DNA of 47,270 nt from Gammaproteobacteria bacterium (GTDB lineage: Bacteria > Pseudomonadota > Gammaproteobacteria > Nitrosococcales > Methylophagaceae). Of the stretch, positions 17,380 to 25,443 are shown piece after piece (position 1 is the first letter of the stretch; every line of letters begins with the position of its first letter). A program made the translations under genes and the position numbers. The stretch spans positions 1-47,270 of the forward strand of contig JAOUJZ010000013.1 in NCBI GenBank assembly GCA_029882915.1, given 5' to 3'. Below the pieces are notes generated by a model that did no database searches, was not told where the DNA came from, and saw only the letters and a program-made list of their open reading frames with translations.

Positions 17380-19215
17380 ATGAGAAAAATTTTTTTACTA
17401 TTTTTGCTACTCACCACGCTATCTGTTCATGCGCGGCCTGGATTATTAGATAGTCTTGGGTTGAGCAACGACATGGCAACACCTCCTGATGTTGATGAAG
17501 CATTTGCCTTTTCTGCACAGATACAAGACCCTCAGAATCTGCTGGCCCACTGGTCTATTGCGGAAGGGAATTACCTTTATCGTGACAAAATCAAGTTTGA
17601 GATAGTTGATAATAACCAGGTGGAACTATTGCAAGCTTCACTGCCTGCCGGTGAAAATAAAATGGATGAAATCTTTGGCTTGAGTGAGGTTTATCACCAT
17701 GACACTGAAGTTGTCCTTCCTATAAAACGTAGTAGTGAAACCCAACAAATAATCTTAAAGGCATATTATCAAGGTTGCTCGGAAACCTTTAATATTTGTT
17801 ACCCGCCGACACAGCGTACTATCAAGCTATCATTACCTGCCTTGCCGGAATCATCAGATCACTATACCCTCGCCCCCTCCCTAGCCTCGGCAGCTGCAAC
17901 ACTTTTACCAGAACAGGATCGCATTGCACAAAGTCTTGCTCAGGACAGCCTCGCCAAGATATTACTTGGCTTTTTTGGCTTAGGAATATTACTCGCCTTC
18001 ACTCCTTGCGTCTTTCCGATGATTCCAATCTTATCCAGCATCATAGTGGGCGAAGGTGAAAATATCACTACCAGAAAGGCATTTGTATTATCCCTAACCT
18101 ATATACTCACCATGTCTCTCACCTACACTGCTGCCGGTGTTTTAACCGGTTTATTAGGAGAAAACTTGCAAGCCATGCTGCAAAATGCGTGGGTTATCGG
18201 CAGTTTTAGTGTGCTATTTGTTATTTTGGCTTTGTCGATGTTTGGCTTGTTTGAGTTGCAACTACCCCATGCGCTACAACACCGATTACATCAAATCAGC
18301 CATCAACAACAAGGTGGTAGTTTGGCGGGTTCCGCATTGATGGGATTATTATCAGGTTTAATAGTCGGCCCTTGTTTAGCGCCACCGCTGGCTGGGGCAC
18401 TTATTTTTATAGGACAACATGGCGACCCCATTTTAGGTGGCTCTGCCTTATTTTCACTCAGCATCGGCATGGGATTGCCATTATTAATCATTGGCACCTC
18501 TGCTGGTACGTTATTGCCTAAAGCCGGTGATTGGATGAACAACATCAGAGCTATTTTTGGGGTGTTGATGCTGGCACTGGCTATCTGGATGCTAGAACGT
18601 ATTATCCCAGGTTGGGTAAGCTTATTATTATGGGGTGGCTTATTAGTCGTCACCGCTGTCTATTTAGGCGCACTGAATACACTTAGAGTCGACGCGAATG
18701 GTTGGGAAAAACTGTGGAAAGGCATTGGACTTATTTTGTTAATTTACGGCAGCTTGCTTATCTTCGGTGGTGCCAGCGGCAGTCATAATATCTGGCAACC
18801 ATTACAAGCCTTCGCTTCAAGCAAAAAGGATGACTCCAAAATTTCAACTGGCTTATCGTTTACTCAATTGAGTAATTTAACTGAACTTAATCAATATTTA
18901 TCCACGTCAAATAAACCTGCCATGCTCGATTTTTATGCTGACTGGTGTGTCGATTGCAAAAGAATGGAATCGACTACATTTCAAGATCCTGCATTAATAG
19001 CCGCCCTCGCCAACTATGACACATTACAAATTGATATGACTGCCAATACGCCCGAACATAAGGCCATTCTCAAGTATTTTGGTGTATTTGGCCCCCCTAC
19101 CATTTTATTCTTTGATGCCGATGATCAAGAATACCCCCAGCATCGTTTGATAGGGGCTGTCTCTGCCTCTGAATTGATCGACCACCTTGCCATGCATTCA
19201 GCAAATCAACAGTAG
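17380..19215 (+). CDS. dsbD: Thiol:disulfide interchange protein DsbD
   Basis: 611-residue inner-membrane reductant transporter that carries electrons from cytoplasmic thioredoxin to periplasmic DsbC, DsbG and the cytochrome c maturation thiols. A signal peptide (to about residue 18) leads into the N-terminal immunoglobulin-like domain with C133 and C140 (YYQGCSETFNIC). The eight-helix domain has paired cysteines C210 (FTPCVFPM) and C332 (VGPCLAPP). The C-terminal thioredoxin domain has WCVDC (C523, C526). All six catalytic cysteines and the usual three-domain order are present. It is divergent from pit and stands alone on its transcript. Confidence 0.97.
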   Translation: MRKIFLLFLLLTTLSVHARPGLLDSLGLSNDMATPPDVDEAFAFSAQIQDPQNLLAHWSIAEGNYLYRDKIKFEIVDNNQVELLQASLPAGENKMDEIFGLSEVYHHDTEVVLPIKRSSETQQIILKAYYQGCSETFNICYPPTQRTIKLSLPALPESSDHYTLAPSLASAAATLLPEQDRIAQSLAQDSLAKILLGFFGLGILLAFTPCVFPMIPILSSIIVGEGENITTRKAFVLSLTYILTMSLTYTAAGVLTGLLGENLQAMLQNAWVIGSFSVLFVILALSMFGLFELQLPHALQHRLHQISHQQQGGSLAGSALMGLLSGLIVGPCLAPPLAGALIFIGQHGDPILGGSALFSLSIGMGLPLLIIGTSAGTLLPKAGDWMNNIRAIFGVLMLALAIWMLERIIPGWVSLLLWGGLLVVTAVYLGALNTLRVDANGWEKLWKGIGLILLIYGSLLIFGGASGSHNIWQPLQAFASSKKDDSKISTGLSFTQLSNLTELNQYLSTSNKPAMLDFYADWCVDCKRMESTTFQDPALIAALANYDTLQIDMTANTPEHKAILKYFGVFGPPTILFFDADDQEYPQHRLIGAVSASELIDHLAMHSANQQ

Positions 19216-19229
19216 CATTTTTCTATTTT

Positions 19230-19260
19230 CGGCGAATTTAGCGACATAACGCCGCTTTTT
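19230..19260 (+). terminator. Possible terminator after dsbD
   Basis: A short GC stem CGGCG (19230-19234) pairs with CGCCG (19250-19254) around a 15-base loop and is followed by CTTTTT. The stem is short and the loop long, so this is only a moderate rho-independent terminator candidate. Confidence 0.4.
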
Positions 19261-19339
19261 CTCCTAAAAAACTGGACAATATTAGATCGTTGATGCAAAA
19301 TTCGCCTATTATTCAATCGATTTAGATGCGAACATTCTG

Positions 19340-19789
19340 ATGTCAAAAATTTTAGTGTTACATGGTCCGAACTTAAACCTTCTCGGTACACGTGAGCCTG
19401 AACATTATGGCAGTGATTCTCTAAGCGATATTATTGATCGCCTGCAGCTGCATGCTGTTGAAGGCAATCATCAACTGGAAAGCTTCCAAAGTAATGCCGA
19501 ACATGAGCTAGTTGATAAAATTCATGAAGCAAAATCAAACAATACCGACTTTATCATTATCAATCCTGCAGCATTTACTCATACCAGTGTCGCGTTGCGT
19601 GATGCGCTGTCTGCAGTAGAAGTTCCATTTATCGAAATACATCTTTCCAACGTGCATGCACGGGAAGCATTCCGTCATCAATCCTACCTGTCAGACATCG
19701 CTGTTGGCGTGATCTGCGGGCTGGGAGCACAAGGTTATGAACTCGCTTTACAAGCGGCCATTGCATATATCAATAAAAATAAAGGTTAG
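19340..19789 (+). CDS. aroQ: Type II 3-dehydroquinate dehydratase AroQ
   Basis: 149-residue enzyme that dehydrates 3-dehydroquinate to 3-dehydroshikimate in the shikimate pathway. The N-terminal [17 protein letters not shown] contains the catalytic tyrosine and arginine region. The [16 protein letters not shown] and [18 protein letters not shown] signatures bind substrate and supply the catalytic histidine. Length is standard for the dodecameric type II enzyme. It stands 3 nt before accB, the usual aroQ-accB-accC arrangement of gammaproteobacteria. Confidence 0.97.
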   Translation: MSKILVLHGPNLNLLGTREPEHYGSDSLSDIIDRLQLHAVEGNHQLESFQSNAEHELVDKIHEAKSNNTDFIIINPAAFTHTSVALRDALSAVEVPFIEIHLSNVHAREAFRHQSYLSDIAVGVICGLGAQGYELALQAAIAYINKNKG

Positions 19790-19792
19790 CCC

Positions 19793-20245
19793 ATGGACAT
19801 TCGTAAAATTAAAAAACTGATTGATTTAATTCAGGAATCTGACGTTGCAGAAATCGAAATTCACGAAGGCGAAGAGTCAGTTCGTATCAGCCGTGCCAAT
19901 AGCTCTGCACCGGTTATGATATCGGCTCCCGCTATGCCTGCACCTGCGGCTATCTCACAGGCTCCAGCAGCAAGTGAAGTTATTGTAGCTGCTGCTGATA
20001 CAAATAATTTTGCCAATGCCGTTAAATCACCAATGGTCGGCACTTTCTATCGATCTTCTTCGCCTGAATCTCCAGCCTTTGTTGAAGTCGGTCAAACTGT
20101 CAACGCCGGTGATGTTATTTGCATTATCGAAGCGATGAAAATGTTTAACCAAATTGAAGCAGACCGTAGCGGTACGGTTAAAGCAATTCTGGTTGAAAAT
20201 GGTCATCCAGTCGAATTTGATGAGCCTTTGGTCATCATTGAATAA
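19793..20245 (+). CDS. accB: Biotin carboxyl carrier protein of acetyl-CoA carboxylase
   Basis: 150-residue BCCP. The N-terminal dimerisation segment ([20 protein letters not shown]) is followed by an Ala/Pro-rich flexible linker (about residues 38-65) and the biotinyl domain. The biotin attachment lysine is K116 in [13 protein letters not shown], and the protruding thumb region reads [11 protein letters not shown]. It carries the carboxyl group from biotin carboxylase to the transferase in fatty acid synthesis. It lies directly upstream of accC. Confidence 0.97.
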   Translation: MDIRKIKKLIDLIQESDVAEIEIHEGEESVRISRANSSAPVMISAPAMPAPAAISQAPAASEVIVAAADTNNFANAVKSPMVGTFYRSSSPESPAFVEVGQTVNAGDVICIIEAMKMFNQIEADRSGTVKAILVENGHPVEFDEPLVIIE

Positions 20246-20318
20246 AATCTCGTTATACCGTTAGTACACCATGCAAGCTGTGCAGGTGCTCATCCCTAAC
20301 TGTGGATAAAGAAACATC

Positions 20319-21659
20319 ATGATCGATAAAATAGTCATAGCCAATCGGGGTGAAATCGCCCTCCGTATTCTCCGTTCCTGCAAAGAGTTAGGCATTAAAA
20401 CAGTTGCTGTTCACTCTGATGTAGATCGCGATTTAAAACATGTTTTGATCGCCGATGAAACCGTCTGTATCGGCCCTGCACCATCAGCAGAAAGCTATCT
20501 TAATGTGCCAGCCCTGATCAGTGCCGCTGAGATTACTGATGCCTCTGCCATTCATCCTGGTTACGGCTTTCTCTCTGAAAATGCTGACTTTGCTGAACGA
20601 GTTGAAGAAAGCGGCTTTATCTTTATTGGTCCAAAATCTGAAACCATTCGCATGATGGGCGATAAAGTATCTGCGATCTCAGCAATGAAAGAAGCAGGCG
20701 TACCCTGTGTACCGGGTTCGGACGGCGGCTTAGGAGATGATGATGAAACTAATCTTCGTCTAGCCCGAGCCATTGGCTATCCACTTATCATCAAAGCATC
20801 AGGCGGTGGTGGTGGTCGTGGTATGCGTGAAGTGCATAGCGAAGCCCATTTATTAAATGCTATTTCATTAACAAAGAGCGAATCCAAATCATTATTCGGT
20901 AATGGCACAGTGTATATGGAGAAATTTCTTCAAAACCCTCGCCATATTGAGTTTCAGGTTTTAGCTGATCAACATGGTAATGCAGTTCATCTAGGTGAGC
21001 GTGATTGTTCAATGCAACGTCGTCATCAAAAAGTGGTTGAAGAGGCACCCGCACCAGGTATCACAGCTGAACTGCGCAATCGTATGGGTAAAATCTGTGC
21101 TGACGCTTGTATCCGAATTGGCTATCGTGGTGCAGGTACATTTGAATTCCTATACCAAGATGGTGAATTTTATTTCATTGAAATGAATACTCGGATCCAG
21201 GTTGAACATACCATTACAGAACAAATTTCTGGTATTGATTTAGTAGCAGAGCAAATCCGTATTGCTGCAGGCGAACCTCTGTCATTCACTCAAGACGATA
21301 TCGTTCTTAACGGTCATGCAATTGAATGTAGGATCAATGCTGAAGATGCTAAAACCTTTATGCCTAGCCCCGGTACAATCACGCATTACCATGCGCCCGG
21401 TGGTATAGGTATCCGTATGGATTCGCACGTTTATAGTGGTTATCGAGTACCACCAAACTATGACTCAATGATTGGCAAATTAATCTCCTATGGCCCAACC
21501 CGTGAATCAGCGATTGCACGTATGAAAACTGCGTTGAATGAGATTGGCATCGAGGGCATTAAAACAAATGTCAAACTGCAACAAGAGATTATGGACGATA
21601 CTCACTTTCAAGAGGGTGGCACCAACATCCATTACCTCGAAAAGAAATTGGAGCTGTAG
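20319..21659 (+). CDS. accC: Acetyl-CoA carboxylase biotin carboxylase subunit
   Basis: 446-residue ATP-grasp enzyme that carboxylates biotin on AccB. The N-terminal domain starts [20 protein letters not shown]. The glycine-rich ATP loop is [13 protein letters not shown] (about 158-170). The active-site region [22 protein letters not shown] and the C-terminal domain signatures [14 protein letters not shown] are conserved. Length equals that of the E. coli enzyme within a few residues. It is separated from accB by 73 nt without an obvious terminator and precedes prmA by 16 nt. Confidence 0.98.
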   Translation: MIDKIVIANRGEIALRILRSCKELGIKTVAVHSDVDRDLKHVLIADETVCIGPAPSAESYLNVPALISAAEITDASAIHPGYGFLSENADFAERVEESGFIFIGPKSETIRMMGDKVSAISAMKEAGVPCVPGSDGGLGDDDETNLRLARAIGYPLIIKASGGGGGRGMREVHSEAHLLNAISLTKSESKSLFGNGTVYMEKFLQNPRHIEFQVLADQHGNAVHLGERDCSMQRRHQKVVEEAPAPGITAELRNRMGKICADACIRIGYRGAGTFEFLYQDGEFYFIEMNTRIQVEHTITEQISGIDLVAEQIRIAAGEPLSFTQDDIVLNGHAIECRINAEDAKTFMPSPGTITHYHAPGGIGIRMDSHVYSGYRVPPNYDSMIGKLISYGPTRESAIARMKTALNEIGIEGIKTNVKLQQEIMDDTHFQEGGTNIHYLEKKLEL

Positions 21660-21675
21660 TAATACATAATCAGGT

Positions 21676-22551
21676 ATGGCTTGGATACAATTTATCTTTA
21701 ATAGTACACCGGATGCTGCCGATCAGTTATCGGATATGCTGTCAGTGTGTGGTGCAGGTGCCGTTACCTTTCAAGATAATGCTGATCAACCTATCTATGA
21801 ACCCGCCATTGGTTCAACGCCTCTTTGGTCTGCAACTAATGTCATTGCCTTATTTGATGCGGCAATCGAACCTGATGAAATCATTCAGGCTCTCACTGAG
21901 CAATTAGCACCACAAGTACTGCCAAACTACCGTATAGAAGCGGTCGAAGATAAAGACTGGGTGCGAGAATGGATGGAGAATTTTCATCCCATTTGCTTTG
22001 GAAAAAAATTATGGATCTGTCCCAGTTGGCGTAAGCCACCACAAGACGATACCATTAATATCATGCTCGATCCAGGTTTGGCATTTGGCACCGGGACCCA
22101 TCCTACAACTGCTTTATGTTTGAATTGGCTTGATCAGGCCGATGTCAAAGGCAAATATGTTATCGACTATGGGTGTGGCAGCGGTATCTTAGCCATTGCA
22201 GCAGCCATGCTGGGTGCTAAAAAAGTGATTGGTATTGATACTGATCCACAGGCATTAGAGGCCACTCAAGCCAATGCTGAACGTAACAGGGTACAAGTAG
22301 ACACCTATTTGCCTGATGATTGTCCAGAGATCCCTTGTGACCTTTTACTGGCAAACATTTTAGCTGGTCCATTACAGTCACTTGCTGAACAATTTGCAGC
22401 TTTAACCCTTCCCCATGCTCCAATCGTATTGTCTGGCATTTTAGATGTTCAAGCCGAGGCTGTTAGCAAAAGTTATCAACCTTGGTTTACCATGCAAGCT
22501 CCTGTGCAAAAAGAAGAATGGATCCGCTTGACAGGCAAACGTAATGACTAA
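21676..22551 (+). CDS. prmA: Ribosomal protein L11 methyltransferase
   Basis: 291-residue SAM-dependent methyltransferase that trimethylates ribosomal protein L11. The N-terminal substrate-recognition domain (about 1-95) is linked to a Rossmann domain. That domain has DPGLAFGTGTHPTTALCL (substrate loop), IDYGCGSGILAIAAAML (motif I) and LLANILAGPL (motif IV). Length and motifs are standard. It follows accC closely and its end overlaps the start of dusB by 8 nt, indicating translational coupling. Confidence 0.96.
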   Translation: MAWIQFIFNSTPDAADQLSDMLSVCGAGAVTFQDNADQPIYEPAIGSTPLWSATNVIALFDAAIEPDEIIQALTEQLAPQVLPNYRIEAVEDKDWVREWMENFHPICFGKKLWICPSWRKPPQDDTINIMLDPGLAFGTGTHPTTALCLNWLDQADVKGKYVIDYGCGSGILAIAAAMLGAKKVIGIDTDPQALEATQANAERNRVQVDTYLPDDCPEIPCDLLLANILAGPLQSLAEQFAALTLPHAPIVLSGILDVQAEAVSKSYQPWFTMQAPVQKEEWIRLTGKRND

Positions 22552-23545
22552 GTCTGCCATAAAAATTGGTTCATATATACTGCCGAACAATCTATTTCTA
22601 GCTCCCATGGCTGGTGTGACGGATCGACCATTCCGCCAACTATGTCGACGCTTGGGTGCTGGGATGGCGGTATCAGAGATGATCACCGCCAACAAATCAT
22701 TATGGGCCAGTAAAAAATCATTACTACGTGCTAATCATACAGGTGAGCCGGAGCCTCGTTCAGTGCAAATTGCTGGCGCTGATCCACAAATGATGGCAGA
22801 CGCAGCGCAACATAATGTTAATCAAGGAGCCCATATTATTGATATTAATATGGGTTGTCCTGCGAAAAAAGTCTGTAATGTAATGGCTGGTTCTGCCCTG
22901 TTACAAAATGAAAAGCTGGTCGGTGAAATTTTGACTTCAGTAGTTAGTGCTGTAGAAGTCCCCGTCACACTAAAAATTCGCACCGGTTGGGATCCAGATA
23001 ACCGTAATGGCATCGCTATTGCTCGTATTGCTGAGCAAAGTGGCATTCAGGCTCTGGCAGTGCATGGTCGCACCCGAGCATGTGGCTATAAAGGTGAGGC
23101 AGAATACGACACCATTGCTGAAATCAAATCCAGCATTAACATTCCTGTTATCGCAAACGGTGATATTAATAGCCCTGAAAAGGCAAAACAAATTCTGGAT
23201 TACTCTCAGGTCGACGGTTTGATGATAGGGCGTGCTGCTCAAGGGAATCCGTGGATCTTTCAGCAAATTAATCACTTTTTGACTCATGGCGAACATTTGG
23301 CCGCTCCAACGGTGATTGAAGTTAGAGAAACCTTGATCGAACACCTCCATACCCTGTACGATTTCTATGGTGATTACACTGGTGTTCGCATGGCTCGCAA
23401 ACATATTGCTTGGTACAGTAAAGGTTTACGTAATGGCAACTCTTTCCGCCAGCATATGAATACCCTTGAACATCCACAACAACAATTAGATTTCACCGAG
23501 CAATTCTTTGCTCAACTGGAACATCGGGGTACGATTGCAGCATGA
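22544..23545 (+). CDS. dusB: tRNA-dihydrouridine synthase B
   Basis: 333-residue FMN enzyme reducing uridine (U17) in the tRNA D-loop. The TIM barrel begins with LAPMAGVTDRPFRQLCR. The catalytic cysteine C105 lies in INMGCPAKKV, and the barrel continues with TLKIRTGW, AVHGRTR and VIANGDI; a C-terminal helical domain follows. It overlaps prmA by 8 nt and fis by 4 nt (ATGA). The dusB-fis pair is the classic arrangement in which dusB transcription sets Fis levels, so the promoter probably lies upstream of this gene cluster. Confidence 0.97.
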   Translation: MTKSAIKIGSYILPNNLFLAPMAGVTDRPFRQLCRRLGAGMAVSEMITANKSLWASKKSLLRANHTGEPEPRSVQIAGADPQMMADAAQHNVNQGAHIIDINMGCPAKKVCNVMAGSALLQNEKLVGEILTSVVSAVEVPVTLKIRTGWDPDNRNGIAIARIAEQSGIQALAVHGRTRACGYKGEAEYDTIAEIKSSINIPVIANGDINSPEKAKQILDYSQVDGLMIGRAAQGNPWIFQQINHFLTHGEHLAAPTVIEVRETLIEHLHTLYDFYGDYTGVRMARKHIAWYSKGLRNGNSFRQHMNTLEHPQQQLDFTEQFFAQLEHRGTIAA

Positions 23546-23832
23546 CTCAAACCATCGACAAACAAGCCGCAGCCTGCTTCGATTTAGGTATCACAGATAA
23601 ACATAAACATGCTCCATTAAGTGAATGTGTTGAAACCGCATTAAAAGAATATTTCGAACAACTAGATGGACATCCCGCCGCTAACTTGTATGACATGTTA
23701 TTAGCAGAGGTAGAAGCTCCTTTATTCAGAGCCGCTTTAGAACATACCAATGGCAATCAAAGTCGTGCCGCCGAAATTTTAGGGCTCAATCGCGGTACCT
23801 TACGCAAAAAATTAAAAACTTACGGCTTATAA
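23542..23832 (+). CDS. fis: Nucleoid-associated DNA-binding protein Fis
   Basis: 96-residue Fis, close to the 98 of E. coli. The C-terminal helix-turn-helix reads NQSRAAEILGLNRGTLRKKL, followed by KTYGL at the end, and the central helices (about 30-60) form the dimer core. It bends DNA at promoters, rRNA upstream regions and recombination sites. It is coupled to dusB by a 4-nt overlap and is followed 27 nt later by purH, an order also known from pseudomonads. Confidence 0.96.
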   Translation: MTQTIDKQAAACFDLGITDKHKHAPLSECVETALKEYFEQLDGHPAANLYDMLLAEVEAPLFRAALEHTNGNQSRAAEILGLNRGTLRKKLKTYGL

Positions 23833-23859
23833 GCTTTAAAACACTATCAGGAACAATTC

Positions 23860-25425
23860 ATGACTAAGATCCAACGTGCACTACTCAGTGTGTCAGATAA
23901 GACCGGCATTCTGGAGCTGGCACAACAATTAAACCAGCTGGGTATTGAACTACTTTCAACCGGCGGCACCGCAAAACTACTACAAGATGCTGGTTTGCCC
24001 GTAAAAGAAGTGTCTCAACACACTGGTTTTCCAGAAATGATGGATGGACGCATTAAAACCCTGCATCCTAAAATCCATGGTGGCTTATTAGGTCGACGCG
24101 GCAGGGATGAAGCCATTATGGCTGAACATGGTATTGCTCCTATCGATTTGGTGGTGGTGAACCTGTACCCATTTGAAGCAACTGTTGCACGCAATGACTG
24201 CACTTTGCCAATGGCGATTGAGAACATTGATATTGGTGGCCCAACGATGTTGCGTGCCGCGGCTAAAAATCATGCTTCTGTCACCGTGTTAATTGACCCG
24301 GCAGACTATGGCCGTGTGACTCAACAAATTGAAGCTACTGGTGGTGTTGATGATGCCACTCGTTTTGATCTGGCGGTGAAAACATTTGAACATACTGCTC
24401 ACTATGATGGCGCAATTGCCAATTACCTTGGCACCATTACCAATGTGGATAACAAAGCAACATTTCCCCGCACTTTTAATGTTCAGTTTCATAAAGCACA
24501 AGAAATGCGTTATGGAGAAAACCCACATCAAAAAGCGGCATTCTATACTGAGAAACAGCCTGAATCTGGCACCATTAGCGCAGCTGTACAGATACAAGGT
24601 AAAGAACTGTCATACAACAATATCGCAGATACAGATGCCGCTTTAGAATGCGTTAAAGCCTTCCCCGAATCACCCGCCTGTGTAATTGTAAAACATGCCA
24701 ATCCCTGTGGTGTTGCAACAGCAGGTGATTTATTAACCGCCTACGATTTAGCCTATCAAACAGATACCACCTCTGCTTTTGGTGGCATTATTGCCTTTAA
24801 CCGCACATTGGATGCCGCCACTGCACAAGCCATTGTCGAACGCCAGTTTGTTGAAGTGATTATCGCACCGGAAATCAGTGATGAAGCCAAAGCAATAGTC
24901 AGTCAGAAAGCCAATGTACGCCTGCTGACTTGTGGTGCATTTCCTGCTCATGCATCACAAGGGCTAGACTACAAACGTGTAACTGGAGGTCTGCTCGTTC
25001 AAGATCGTGATACTGCGCTCGTGAGTGCCGATGAACTCAAAGTGGTCACTAAAAAAGCACCGACCGAGCAGCAAATGCAGGATTTATTATTTGCGTGGCG
25101 AGTTGCCAAATTTGTTAAATCCAATGCCATTGTCTATGCCAGCCAACAGCAAACTGTGGGTATTGGTGCTGGTCAAATGAGCCGTGTAGTCAGTAGCCGA
25201 ATTGCTGGAATTAAAGCCAATGACGCGGGCTTAACCGTTCCCGGTGCAGTGATGGCCTCTGATGCCTTTTTCCCATTCCGAGATGGTCTGGATGCTGCTG
25301 CTGAAGCAGGTATTAGCGCTGTTATTCAACCAGGAGGTTCCATGCGTGATGATGAAGTGATTGCCGCAGCAGATGAGCATGGCATTGCGATGGTCTTTAC
25401 TGGCATGCGTCACTTCCGACATTAA
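23860..25425 (+). CDS. purH: Bifunctional AICAR transformylase / IMP cyclohydrolase PurH
   Basis: 521-residue enzyme of the last two steps of IMP synthesis. The N-terminal cyclohydrolase (MGS-like) domain covers about 1-150, with [37 protein letters not shown] and NLYPFEATV. The transformylase domain has the catalytic [12 protein letters not shown] and the substrate regions [13 protein letters not shown] and [21 protein letters not shown] before the ATG is a good ribosome binding site. It is followed 18 nt later by the adenylate cyclase homologue, whereas purD follows purH in many relatives. Confidence 0.98.
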   Translation: MTKIQRALLSVSDKTGILELAQQLNQLGIELLSTGGTAKLLQDAGLPVKEVSQHTGFPEMMDGRIKTLHPKIHGGLLGRRGRDEAIMAEHGIAPIDLVVVNLYPFEATVARNDCTLPMAIENIDIGGPTMLRAAAKNHASVTVLIDPADYGRVTQQIEATGGVDDATRFDLAVKTFEHTAHYDGAIANYLGTITNVDNKATFPRTFNVQFHKAQEMRYGENPHQKAAFYTEKQPESGTISAAVQIQGKELSYNNIADTDAALECVKAFPESPACVIVKHANPCGVATAGDLLTAYDLAYQTDTTSAFGGIIAFNRTLDAATAQAIVERQFVEVIIAPEISDEAKAIVSQKANVRLLTCGAFPAHASQGLDYKRVTGGLLVQDRDTALVSADELKVVTKKAPTEQQMQDLLFAWRVAKFVKSNAIVYASQQQTVGIGAGQMSRVVSSRIAGIKANDAGLTVPGAVMASDAFFPFRDGLDAAAEAGISAVIQPGGSMRDDEVIAAADEHGIAMVFTGMRHFRH

Positions 25426-25443
25426 TAATTATATGGATAACTA

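Noticed and set aside
17366-17382. Four-codon leader (MNKP) whose stop overlaps the dsbD start
   Set aside because: ATG-AAT-AAA-CCA-TGA precedes dsbD, but there is no ribosome binding site in front and no matching hairpin set. This is most likely chance.
22970-23404. 144-codon frame antisense to dusB
   Set aside because: It lies wholly inside dusB on the opposite strand, has no ribosome binding site and resembles no protein family.
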